DNA from: an archaeon
GTDB lineage: Archaea; Thermoproteota; Nitrososphaeria; Nitrososphaerales; Gagatemarchaeaceae
DNA length: 64,000 nucleotides
Assembly (NCBI GenBank): GCA_021819035.1
Contig: JAKASL010000001.1
Span: 496,001-560,000, forward strand
Direction of reading: 5' to 3'
The translations under genes were made by a program, and so were the position numbers. The notes under the pieces were generated by a model, which searched no databases, was not told the origin of the DNA, and saw only the letters and a program-made list of their open reading frames with translations. Of this stretch, positions 1-7,241 are shown piece after piece; position 1 is the first letter of the stretch, and each line of letters opens with the position of its first letter.

Positions 1-448
1 CCTTCGCTCCAGGGATGAACCGCGCGAGGTTGTGGATGACCACGAGCCGGGTGTCCTCCTCCTGGCGCATCATCCGCGTGAGGGCGTCGACGGCCTTCTC
101 CTGCCTGAGCTCGTTGTAGGCCGCCACGAAGTAGATCCTGGAGAGGACCGACTCCGGGTCGAGGCCCTCCCTCTTCGCGTAGAAGGCCAGCCTGTCGGGC
201 TGGACGAGGGTCTTCTCGGAGTAGTAGTCTGTGTTGTTCATGTACGCCACCTTGCCCTGGATGGTCGCCCTTACCATCAGGGGAGGGACGAGGCCGTGCA
301 GGAACCCTCCCGCGTCGTAGAAGAGGTACGAAGAGCCGCCCCTCAGCTCCCCTACTAGGTCGTCCAGCGCTGCCACTCCACTCGAGAGGCTCGGTCCGGT
401 CCGGTCCAGCAGGTCCAGGGCCCTGACGAAGCGAGGCGGGGTCGTCAC
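1..448 (-). CDS. RadA/RecA-like recombinase family protein, partial (continues beyond window start)
   Basis: The reverse strand reads in one frame from a GTG at 448 to the window edge. About 150 residues are visible. They include SSGVAALDDLVGELRGGSSY near residue 18-38, which resembles the start of a RadA/Rad51 ATPase core, although the usual GKT-type Walker A is replaced by a GGSSYLFYDAGG-like segment. Later come the stretches SRIYFVAAYNELRQ and TRLVVIHNLARFIPG, which match the RecA-fold region around Walker B and the L1 loop. It is likely a plasmid- or virus-type RadA paralogue with a degenerate P-loop, possibly acting in recombination or as an accessory to RadA. The start was chosen because it follows the stop of the upstream small gene by about 20 bp. 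The C-terminus is missing from the window, so function is uncertain. Confidence 0.6.
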   Translation of the reverse strand, partial: MTTPPRFVRALDLLDRTGPSLSSGVAALDDLVGELRGGSSYLFYDAGGFLHGLVPPLMVRATIQGKVAYMNNTDYYSEKTLVQPDRLAFYAKREGLDPESVLSRIYFVAAYNELRQEKAVDALTRMMRQEEDTRLVVIHNLARFIPGAK

Positions 449-469
449 TGGCCTTTCGCCTCTGCCGGG

Positions 470-655
470 TCAGCGGAAGAGCCCGCCCAGCCCCAGCATC
501 TCGGCCCTCTCCTCGGTGGACAGCCCCTCCACGAGCCTCTTCACGTCTGAGAGTATGAGCCCCCTGAGCACCTCCTCCAGCGTGACGTCCCTGGCGGCCG
601 CGTACCGCTCCAGGAACCCCTTCACTCCGTCGTCCACGTCGACTGCGATTTTCAT
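470..655 (-). CDS. Small protein upstream of the RadA-like gene, possible ribbon-helix-helix DNA-binder
   Basis: This encodes 61 residues starting MKIAVDVDDGVKGFLERYAA and ending in a helical, charged segment with LEEVLRGLILSDVKRLVEGL. A beta strand followed by two helices is the size and order of a MetJ/Arc-type ribbon-helix-helix protein, but I do not recognise a specific family. The ATG at 655 is preferred over a TTG at 682 because an AT core (gcatatat, about 684-691 on the reverse strand) lies some 30 bp upstream, fitting a leaderless transcript. It probably forms a short operon with the RadA-like gene 20 bp downstream. Confidence 0.6.
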   Translation of the reverse strand: MKIAVDVDDGVKGFLERYAAARDVTLEEVLRGLILSDVKRLVEGLSTEERAEMLGLGGLFR

Positions 656-829
656 TGGATGCGTCACGTCTCCATGCTGCAATATATGCCGAGACGGTGA
701 TTCAGCATTCTGCGGAGGGGAGAGACCCGTCCCTGAATCTGTTCGCGCGCCGGCCGTAGGGAACGGAGCACGTGGAACCGCGCTCCCACTATGGCAGTCG
801 TGCAGGCAGTCGTCCGCGTCCCGACCTCC

Positions 830-1186
830 CTACCGTCTCGCGGCGTTCAGCACCTGGGGGAGCGCCGCGGCGAACGCGGTGTGGGGGCAGTAGTCGGTCC
901 TGTCGAAGTCGCAGTACAGCTCGACCTTCCCGCTGGCCCCCTTCCTCACCCTGACGTCCGCGATCTTGTCCTTCTTGTTGTCCCTGATGATCACCTGGTC
1001 CGTTTCAAGCGCGACCAGATCCAGCAGGGGGACGTAGTTCGCGAACCTCTCGTCGACGTAGAGCATGTTGACGAGGATGTCGCTGACGAAGACGGCCAGG
1101 GGCTTCTTCTCCTTCTTGGCTCTCTCCTGGACATGCTGGTAGAGCTGCGCCGAGACGGTGATCGTCCGGAAACGTCTCTCTGGCAT
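830..1186 (-). CDS. Predicted ribbon-helix-helix-like protein with Cys-containing tail
   Basis: The product has 118 residues. The start (MPERRFRTITVSAQLYQHVQ) resembles the beta strand plus first helix of ribbon-helix-helix repressors such as CopG/NikR. The C-terminal part carries the short segment CDFDRTDYCPHTAFAAAL with two cysteines and a histidine. I do not recognise a named family. A TATA-like core (reverse strand atttaagtata, about 1206-1216) lies about 25 bp upstream of the ATG, so the transcript is probably leaderless. It is divergent from the recombination-associated gene at 1409, so it could autoregulate or control the shared 220-bp region. The function is inferred from fold only. 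Confidence 0.65.
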   Translation of the reverse strand: MPERRFRTITVSAQLYQHVQERAKKEKKPLAVFVSDILVNMLYVDERFANYVPLLDLVALETDQVIIRDNKKDKIADVRVRKGASGKVELYCDFDRTDYCPHTAFAAALPQVLNAARR

Positions 1187-1408
1187 ACTCCTACGGTCGG
1201 GCTACGTTATACTTAAATGCTTGGCGAGCGAGCAAGCTGGAGGGATTGCCTATAAGGACCACCGTGCGTTTTCCAAACCAGTCTGCGCCGGCAACGCCTT
1301 CACCTCCCTCGGCTCGGAGCGGCGTTCTTGAGCCCGGGTTGCGCGACGGACGCTGCTCTCTCCTGGGGGACGGCCACGGGCCCCTCACGGGAAGGGTGCT
1401 GTAGAGGT

Positions 1409-2032
1409 TTGTCGGCCGTCGACGTCCCGGACGAGAAGACGAGCATCCCGAAGCTGGAGCGGATGAACAGGATGCTCGACGCCGTCTACAGGACTGTGAT
1501 GCAGAAGGGGACGGACTACGACACCCTCCCGGGATCCTCCAAGCCCGTCCTGCTGAAGCCGGGGGCGGAGCTGCTGGCGCGCCACTTCAACCTGGTCGCC
1601 GACACGAAGATAGTGAGTAGCGTGGAGAAGACCGACCAGGAGGTCCCGTACTTCGAGTACATCGCCGAGTGCAGGCTCTACAACGCCAGGGGGGAGTTCG
1701 TCGGGAACGGGGTCGGCTCCTGCAACACAGCCGAGTCCGAGTACGCATACGTTTGGGTGCCTGTCGAAAGCCTGCCTGATAACGTCAAGAACCCGGAGGA
1801 CCTCCAGACAAGAGAGGCTGAAGGAGTCAGGCAGTACAGGATCCCCCTCTCCAGGAGCGAAGCATTCAGCCTGGCCAACACCGCCGTGAAGAAGGCGAGC
1901 AAGAGGGCGTTCGTCGATGCCATCCTTAAGGTCACGGCGGGGAGCCGACTCTTCACCCAGGACGTGTCAGGTAAGGATGGATCTGCGGGCGAGGACGGAC
2001 AGGACGCTGCCGCGCCGCGGGGCGGCGGGTGA
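1409..2032 (+). CDS. Phage/plasmid-type recombination-associated protein (ssDNA-annealing-like, tentative)
   Basis: About 207 residues from a TTG at 1409, which has GAGG just upstream; the frame is open back to 1328. The sequence has the layout I associate with a conserved phage and plasmid family often found beside recombination genes: a segment around KPVLLKPGAELLARHFNL, a central YIAECRLYNARGEFVGNGVG beta region, and a C-terminal KKASKRAFVDAILKVTA segment followed by LFTQD. From memory this last motif recurs in phage single-strand-annealing or Rad52-like accessory proteins, but I cannot confirm the superfamily. The RadA-like gene nearby supports a DNA recombination or replication role. The next gene starts 55 bp inside this one, suggesting translational coupling. 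Confidence 0.6.
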   Translation: MSAVDVPDEKTSIPKLERMNRMLDAVYRTVMQKGTDYDTLPGSSKPVLLKPGAELLARHFNLVADTKIVSSVEKTDQEVPYFEYIAECRLYNARGEFVGNGVGSCNTAESEYAYVWVPVESLPDNVKNPEDLQTREAEGVRQYRIPLSRSEAFSLANTAVKKASKRAFVDAILKVTAGSRLFTQDVSGKDGSAGEDGQDAAAPRGGG

Positions 2033-2600
2033 GTCACGGCTGAGCCTCGGCAGGTACGGCGCGGACGACCCGGCGGCCAAGAAGATCCCCCTCCACGTAA
2101 CCGTCGACAAGAAGGTCGGGGACGCGCTCGGTAAGATAAGGTCCAAGAAGAGCGTAAGCGAGCTTGTCAACGGGCTCCTCACGACGGTCGTGAGGCAGTT
2201 CGACCCCGGCCCCGCGGCCCCGGTCGTCTACAAGCTCGTCGAAGTGCTAGCCGAGTTCGAGGCGAAGGCGAGAGACTCCGGGGACGGTCAGACCCTCGCG
2301 GCCGTGGCGCTCCTCCGGTCGGAGCTTGAGCCGTACATCGACCTGGCTCAGCCCGACCCAGAACCAGAGGCGCCCACTCTCGAACCCAGACCTGATGCTG
2401 TCGAACCTCCGAAAGAACCCGGCCAGCCGCTCAGCATAGAGCAACGCCTCCACATACCTCCGACCCCGGTCCGAGCCGCCAAAAGGGACTACTACTGGTA
2501 CGCTGTCCCTGTCCTCTGCCACGAGAAGCCCATGGTGTACCTCGGGGGTGCGAAGGCGTGGAAGTGCTTCATCTGCAGGAAGCTGATTCACGACGTGTAG
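1977..2600 (+). CDS. Ribbon-helix-helix-like protein with C-terminal zinc finger
   Basis: The product has 207 residues from the ATG at 1977, overlapping the preceding gene. After a basic N-terminus, residues about 38-75 (KKIPLHVTVDKKVGDALGKI and following) resemble a ribbon-helix-helix DNA-binding unit. A helical centre and a Pro/Glu-rich linker follow. The last 30 residues contain CHEK and CFICRK, spaced like a small zinc ribbon (C-H...C-C). It is probably an element-encoded DNA-binding protein acting with the recombination-associated protein. I do not recognise a named family. The start is inferred, since no other in-frame start precedes the conserved part without a longer overlap. Confidence 0.6.
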   Translation: MDLRARTDRTLPRRGAAGESRLSLGRYGADDPAAKKIPLHVTVDKKVGDALGKIRSKKSVSELVNGLLTTVVRQFDPGPAAPVVYKLVEVLAEFEAKARDSGDGQTLAAVALLRSELEPYIDLAQPDPEPEAPTLEPRPDAVEPPKEPGQPLSIEQRLHIPPTPVRAAKRDYYWYAVPVLCHEKPMVYLGGAKAWKCFICRKLIHDV

Positions 2601-2959
2601 AACGGACTGACCGCCGACAACGGGACGATTCTGCACCGGGCCGCAGGAAAGGGCTGACCACGGCAGGCCAAAGGAAGACGGGTCGGTCCGCCGTCATCGC
2701 CCGCCGCACCTCGTTCCAAGGTGGCAAGAGGCCTATGGCCATTCTCTGAGCACGGCCCACGCTCAATTTATGGCCACGAATTACCAAATACTCACAACAG
2801 TCGTGTCCTTCCGGTTTCGATGAATATCGACGGAGACACCCCGGCGGAATCCCAGAATGCTTCTGAAATCTCAGACCCAACTGCATATCGTTCCGGGCTT
2901 CTTAACAGGAAGGGACGGCCTTTCGCCGGTATTCGCGTTAAATTCGAGGTGCGGCCAAG
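2601..2959. other. Non-coding gap with possible 47-residue ORF at 2820-2963
   Basis: No recognised gene lies here. The stretch 2760-2810 is AT-richer than its surroundings and could hold the promoter for the 2960 operon. An ORF from ATG 2820 encodes 47 residues (begins MNIDGDTPAESQNASEIS) and ends at TGA 2961-2963, overlapping the ATG of the next gene as ATGA. That is a classic coupling arrangement, so it may be a small leader gene, but its sequence resembles nothing I know. Confidence 0.3.
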
Positions 2960-4339
2960 ATGACGATGGGAGACGGTCAGCGCCTCGGATGCCCCTACTG
3001 CGGCTCAGCCATGGCCGACCGCAACGTCTGCCCCCGCTGCGGCACAATCTGCGACAGGTGCGGCACCCCCTACAAAGGCTCCTATTGCACCAGATGTTAC
3101 GGAGGGGAGGCGTACTACATCGCCCCCGGGACCAACCCGCGGGGGGAGGTCGCCCCAGCTAGGTACGACGGCATCGTCAGGCCCAAGATAGAGGGCGGCG
3201 GCTCTGTTTCCAGGAGGGAGGCCAACTTCCTGGACTCCACCTTCCTCCGCCAGGGGGCGAAGGAGACGCACGACAAGGCGGAGAGGGCGGTGAGGTTCCT
3301 CCGCCTCTCCGACGAGGCGAAGAGGGCCCTGGCAGAGCAGGTCGAGACGATGGCCTCGAAGCTCATGAAGTCGTCAGGAGGGGCGATCAATCGCGAAAAG
3401 GCGGTCCTCCACGCGCTCTACGTCGGCGCGAAGGCCCTGGGCATCCCCGCCACCGAGGTGCAGGAGTGCCTGGCCAGGTCCGGGTTCAGGATGAGCCTCG
3501 ACTCAGTCACCGTCAGGGTGGAGTGCGGCGGCCCCGGCTCCGTAGATGTCTTCGTCAACGGCTCGCCAAGGAAGGCGCGGGCCGCGGTCATAGGGGGAAG
3601 CGAGGGCGAGACGATGAGAAGAATGGCCAGGATGATCGGGGGTTCCGATTCACGCTCCGTCCACGGCGTCGTCTTCTGCTCCGTGAAGGTTCCCCTTCTG
3701 CTGGGGGATGCGCTCGACAGCGAAGGGGACGTGCTCATCCATTTCGAGGGTGCGAGCATCATCGACTTTCCTCCCGAGCTCAAGGCAGAGGTGCCGGACG
3801 ACGACCAGTCGACGCTGAAACTCACACTCGACCCGAAGAAGTGCTTCACCTACTTCAGGCTCCTGAAGGAGGTGGCGCTGAACCCGTCCTCTCCATCTCC
3901 CGCTGCTGGCTCTTCCCAGGCGCCGCCCGCCACCGTCGTCATCAATCCCGACCGTTTCATCGGGCGCTACCTGAACATCGAAGCGAGATACCCGGTCTCT
4001 TCCATGCTCGCGGACGCCGCAGGCTGCGCCCAGCGGCTCAGGTCCCTCGCCCTCGCGGAGTTCAGGAGGAGCGTCGCCAGCGCGAACGGCAGGTCTCCCG
4101 AGACTCTCGCGATCGAGTCGCTCTACTTTTCGGACAGGCAGGTCTTCCGTTCCCTTCCTACGGAGGCCAGAAGCCGCGTGAGGGCGCTCGCGCTGAAGAC
4201 GGCCGTCCTGCCCAGGGACAGGAGCTACGCAGGGGTCGAGGGCGTCCTTCTGCCCAGCGAACTGGGGCGCGACCCTCCTCCTGACCAGGAAGGGTGGCAG
4301 ACTGCTGCCACCGCGACGGCGAAGGAAGGGGGGCGCTAG
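2960..4339 (+). CDS. Multi-zinc-ribbon protein with a TFB-like helical segment
   Basis: The product has 459 residues. The N-terminus has three closely spaced zinc-binding units: CPYCGSAMADRNVCPRCG (about residues 11-28), then CDRCG and CTRC by residue 46. Residues about 100-175 form a helical region (SDEAKRALAEQVETMASKL, INREKAVLHALYVGAKALGI) reminiscent of a cyclin-like TFB repeat. The rest, with a Ser/Pro/Ala-rich linker near 325-340, is unrecognised. It is probably a nucleic-acid-binding protein, perhaps a divergent TFB-related factor or replication accessory. It is the first recognised gene of a tight operon: the ParB-like gene starts 7 bp downstream and a winged-helix gene follows. Confidence 0.6.
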   Translation: MTMGDGQRLGCPYCGSAMADRNVCPRCGTICDRCGTPYKGSYCTRCYGGEAYYIAPGTNPRGEVAPARYDGIVRPKIEGGGSVSRREANFLDSTFLRQGAKETHDKAERAVRFLRLSDEAKRALAEQVETMASKLMKSSGGAINREKAVLHALYVGAKALGIPATEVQECLARSGFRMSLDSVTVRVECGGPGSVDVFVNGSPRKARAAVIGGSEGETMRRMARMIGGSDSRSVHGVVFCSVKVPLLLGDALDSEGDVLIHFEGASIIDFPPELKAEVPDDDQSTLKLTLDPKKCFTYFRLLKEVALNPSSPSPAAGSSQAPPATVVINPDRFIGRYLNIEARYPVSSMLADAAGCAQRLRSLALAEFRRSVASANGRSPETLAIESLYFSDRQVFRSLPTEARSRVRALALKTAVLPRDRSYAGVEGVLLPSELGRDPPPDQEGWQTAATATAKEGGR

Positions 4340-4346
4340 GAGAGGG

Positions 4347-5633
4347 ATGCCCCTCCACCACACAGAGACAGCCGACCTCCCGATAGAGGGGTGCGAGCCC
4401 TGCCCGAAGGCGATGATGAGGTTCGAGTACGGCCCTGAGGACCCGAGCATCATGGCTCTCGCCGAGATGATACTCGCCCAGGGCCAGCTGCAGAGGGGGA
4501 GGGCCGTCCCGAAGGCGGGCGGCGATGGGAGGAAGTGGGAGGTGTACATCGGGACCAGGAGATACTTCGCCATCAAATCCCTCGCGGGGAAGCCGGGGGC
4601 GCCGGCGGTCTACCGCGCAGAGATAGACTACGGCCTGACAGAGGACGAGGTCATCACAAGGGCCCTCATGGAGAACGAGGAAGGCCAGGGAGAAAGGAAG
4701 CCCCTGTCGGTGGAGGAGGAGCTCGCGTACTATAGGCTACTCCTCCAGGACAAGAGCGAGGACGAGGTCATCTCGATTTGCGAGAGGGCGGGCAAGGACA
4801 ATACTACCATGACGAGGAGCATACGGATAGCCAGGACCCTCGGGAGCGACAAGCTGAGGAAGCTCTACGAGGTAGAGAAGAAGAGCGGCTTCAGGTTCGC
4901 GCTGGCGCACACCGAGGAGTTCACGAAGCTACCGGACGACAGGACGATGTTCCAGGTGGCCGCAGTGACGGCGGACAAGAAGTTCGACCCGGGCGCCGTG
5001 AAGCCGGAGGCTGCCAAGGAGCTCGTGAAGAGCGTGGCCTGGTTCTCCGAGGTGTTCCCGGAGTATGCGACCGAGGCCCCCGACAGCGCGGGCGCGACCG
5101 CCGACAAGAAGAAGGGCAAGCGCGGGACGTCCAAGGCAGCCGAGCCCTCGCTCGACTTTCTCCAGTGCCCGCACTGCGGGGCCCACAACCCGTTCAAGCA
5201 CAAGGTGGACGTGACCTTCACCTTCCTGACAGGGCTGAGAAGCGACGGCATCGTGCGGAAGAAGTCGGTCGAGCCCCTGGGCCTGTTCATCACCGAAGTC
5301 GAGTGCATCAATCCTGAGTGCAGCGGCCGCAGGAAGGGCAGAAAGAAGAAAGGGGAAGCGAGCGCCCGGTTCTGGGTCATAGTGCACTTCAAGGAGGAAG
5401 ACGCGAAGGACGGGCAGGGGAAGGCGAGGAGGGTCACCCTCGTCCAGCCGTACGACTCGGAGGCCGCGGCGTCGGCCGTCCTTTCCATCCTCAAGGGCGA
5501 GGCGATCACAGGGGCCATGAGGTTCGACTCGAAGAGGGAGCGCTACATGGTCCTGGACGGGAAAGAGAGGCTCCTCGAGATGGACGAGCACTACAAGCTC
5601 AGAGAGGCGGAGGACCCAGGGAGAAAGGATTGA
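4347..5633 (+). CDS. ParB/Spo0J-like protein with C-terminal zinc ribbon
   Basis: The product has 428 residues. The N-terminal third matches the ParB/Srx nuclease-like fold in order. Residues about 28-50 specify a site-listing region (DPSIMALAEMILAQGQLQ), followed by YIGTRRYFAIKSL, the counterpart of the GxRR box. Later come a TEDEVITRALMENEEGQ segment and a KSEDEVISICERAGKDNTTMTR helix-turn-helix-like stretch. Residues about 272-325 form a split zinc ribbon (CPHCGAH and CINPECSG) inside a beta-rich domain not typical of ParB. A role in partition, replication control or plasmid regulation is inferred. No adjacent ParA ATPase is visible, which is unusual for a canonical partition locus. Confidence 0.65.
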   Translation: MPLHHTETADLPIEGCEPCPKAMMRFEYGPEDPSIMALAEMILAQGQLQRGRAVPKAGGDGRKWEVYIGTRRYFAIKSLAGKPGAPAVYRAEIDYGLTEDEVITRALMENEEGQGERKPLSVEEELAYYRLLLQDKSEDEVISICERAGKDNTTMTRSIRIARTLGSDKLRKLYEVEKKSGFRFALAHTEEFTKLPDDRTMFQVAAVTADKKFDPGAVKPEAAKELVKSVAWFSEVFPEYATEAPDSAGATADKKKGKRGTSKAAEPSLDFLQCPHCGAHNPFKHKVDVTFTFLTGLRSDGIVRKKSVEPLGLFITEVECINPECSGRRKGRKKKGEASARFWVIVHFKEEDAKDGQGKARRVTLVQPYDSEAAASAVLSILKGEAITGAMRFDSKRERYMVLDGKERLLEMDEHYKLREAEDPGRKD

Positions 5634-6079
5634 GCGACGCCGGGGATGCCCTGCAAGGAAGCGGCAGACGGGACGGGCGGGCGTCCCTCAAGGCGGCGGC
5701 CTGTGCGATGCTGATCTACGGGGCCAATCTCGAGGTCTTCAACACGACCGACATCGTCAAGCTGGGATACAGCAAGACGAGCGCCTGGAGGGCGATCAGG
5801 ACGCTCCTGGACTGGGGGGCGGTGAGGCAGGCGGCGAAGAACGCGTATCTGATCAGCCCGGAGATGAAGGCGAGGTTCCTGAAGGAGGTGGCCGTGAGCC
5901 AGGCGAGAGCGAGGATAGTGCTCTTCGAGGCCTTCGGGATGGAGAAGTGGGACGAGCAGAGGATGGACTCGTTCCTGGCCGACTTCAAGGAGCACTGGAG
6001 GAGACGGTACTCGACCGGACGCCAGAGCCAACCGCCGGTTCCATATGCTGGAACGCAGAATCTGCGTTCCATATGTTGA
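5630..6079 (+). CDS. Winged-helix DNA-binding protein
   Basis: The product has 149 residues from a TTG at 5630 that overlaps the stop of the ParB-like gene (TTGA), indicating translational coupling. Residues about 18-75 read as a winged helix: an N-terminal helix (KAAACAMLIYGANLEVF), then NTTDIVKLGYSKTSAWRAIR as the turn and recognition helix, and TLLDWGAVRQAAKNAYLI as the wing. The rest is helical and basic. It may act with the ParB-like protein as a replication or copy-control regulator. Its last 40 bp overlap a tandem inverted-repeat site (6038-6082) that could be an operator for itself or for the 6131 gene. Confidence 0.65.
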   Translation: MSDAGDALQGSGRRDGRASLKAAACAMLIYGANLEVFNTTDIVKLGYSKTSAWRAIRTLLDWGAVRQAAKNAYLISPEMKARFLKEVAVSQARARIVLFEAFGMEKWDEQRMDSFLADFKEHWRRRYSTGRQSQPPVPYAGTQNLRSIC

Positions 6080-6082
6080 AAC
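6038..6082. promoter_or_regulatory. Tandem pseudo-palindromic operator/iteron-like site
   Basis: Two 17-bp pseudo-palindromes, GTTCCATATGCTGGAAC at 6038-6054 and GTTCCATATGTTGAAAC at 6066-6082, lie 28 bp apart. They are separated by the 11-bp palindrome GCAGAATCTGC. The centre therefore forms a larger perfect 21-bp inverted repeat at 6050-6070. The site overlaps the end of one winged-helix gene and precedes another at 6131, so binding by either protein is plausible. An iteron role is an alternative. Confidence 0.6.
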
Positions 6083-6130
6083 CAGGACAGTTTCGGACAG
6101 CCCTCCCAGTCCCGACCGCAGGACGAACGA

Positions 6131-6451
6131 ATGAACCGCCTCTTTATGCGGGTCATCATCGACAGGAGTCAGCGGGGAATGAGCCGGCGCCGGGACGATC
6201 AGATAGCTCTGGACGACCTGCTTTACCACAGGACCTACCGCCGCATCATGACATACCTGAGCTGGCTGGGCCCCAGTCCGCTCGCGAAGCTCGCGGCCAA
6301 CCTCGGGATGAACGAGTCGAAGCTGGAAGCCCGGCTCGCAAGGCTCGAAGCCGGGGGCCTGGTCAGGAAGACCGAAGGCAGGGGGACCTTCTACGCCCTC
6401 ACGAGGAAGGGGCTCGACGAGCTGATCGCCGCCGCTTCTGACAAGAACTGA
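6131..6451 (+). CDS. ArsR/MarR-like winged-helix regulator
   Basis: The product has 106 residues from 6131, or 90 if it starts at the ATG at 6179. The core reads as a winged helix: YRRIMTYLSWLGPSPLAKLA (helix 1-2), NLGMNESKLEARLARLEAGG (helix-turn-helix) and LVRKTEGRGTFYALTRKG (beta hairpin wing), then a short C-terminal helix. This is the size of a single-domain archaeal regulator. It lies directly downstream of the tandem palindromes at 6038-6082, which are candidate operators. The target is not known. Confidence 0.7.
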   Translation: MNRLFMRVIIDRSQRGMSRRRDDQIALDDLLYHRTYRRIMTYLSWLGPSPLAKLAANLGMNESKLEARLARLEAGGLVRKTEGRGTFYALTRKGLDELIAAASDKN

Positions 6452-6599
6452 CGGCTCTGCTTCAAAAACGGGGTGGTGGAGCCGGCCGCTTCACTTAGGG
6501 TGGTAGCCTACATGGAGGCGCCGGAATCGGGATCGAAGCCAAGGATAAATGGATGCAATTGCCAAATAATGTAATCGCAGAGCAAGGGAGAACACCAAG

Positions 6600-6851
6600 T
6601 TGAAGAGTCGAAAAATCAGGGTTTTGTCCGTAATCGGTCTTCTTTTCGGAGTCGGCACGTTGTATATCGGAGCGACGGGTAGCTGCGCTTGTGTCGAACA
6701 GACTATTGGACAGCCCCTGCCTTTCAACTGGTTTATGGCAGAAGTAAACGCTGGACTCGTAATCATAATTCTTTCGATTATCGGATTGGTGTTCTCATTC
6801 CTCAAGAGGAAAACCGCCCCGACTGAAGCAGGGATCCGCACCATCCCATGA
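6600..6851 (+). CDS. Small two-TM membrane protein
   Basis: The product has 83 residues from a TTG start. Two hydrophobic segments are visible: residues about 8-25 (VLSVIGLLFGVGTLYIGA) and about 50-68 (AGLVIIILSIIGLVFSFL), each bordered by basic residues. A short loop between them contains CAC. The gene has noticeably lower GC than its neighbours, hinting at separate acquisition. No family is recognised. Confidence 0.5.
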   Translation: MKSRKIRVLSVIGLLFGVGTLYIGATGSCACVEQTIGQPLPFNWFMAEVNAGLVIIILSIIGLVFSFLKRKTAPTEAGIRTIP

Positions 6852-6910
6852 ACGAAGCAGAACCGAACTGACGCAAACACGGCTTTTATCGTCGACGCGA
6901 CACTCTTTGC

Positions 6911-7201
6911 ATGTCCTTCGGGCCCACTGCAAGGTGCTTCTTCTGCGGCCGTTTCTACTACGTCGAGAAGCTAGGCTCGCACGAGCCCATCTGTTCGATG
7001 AGGCCCAGGAGGCTGACAGTGAGAAGAGCGGTGGAGATGGCGGTCGAGTCTCATCCTGCGGCGTCGAGGGACAGGGGTCTGCTGGTGAGGCTGGTGTGGC
7101 AGCTTAGGGACGCATACAGGACCGAGCAGCCCTTCGTCCACCTGACAGACCCGCGGCTGATCTTCAGAGCGTCTCTGCAGGGCAAAAGGAAGCTGCGCTG
7201 A
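6911..7201 (+). CDS. Small C2H2/zinc-finger-like protein
   Basis: The product has 96 residues. The N-terminus holds a zinc-finger-like pattern, CFFCGRFYYVEKLGSHEPIC (about residues 9-28), close to a C2HC finger. It is followed by a basic helical segment and a C-terminal region with two aromatic positions. An AT core (cttttatcg, about 6883-6891) lies about 25 bp before the ATG, consistent with a leaderless transcript. It is likely a nucleic-acid-binding protein and sits just upstream of the TFB gene. It contains one exact copy of the TTTCTACTAC motif at 6952. Confidence 0.55.
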   Translation: MSFGPTARCFFCGRFYYVEKLGSHEPICSMRPRRLTVRRAVEMAVESHPAASRDRGLLVRLVWQLRDAYRTEQPFVHLTDPRLIFRASLQGKRKLR

Positions 7202-7241
7202 CGCGTCCACCCCGTTATTATCACGCGCCCACCACTTCCTC

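Noticed and set aside
2721-2963. 80-codon ORF before the zinc-ribbon gene
   Set aside because: The upstream part looks random; only the last 47 codons (from 2820) have any claim through stop-start overlap, and that is noted as low confidence.
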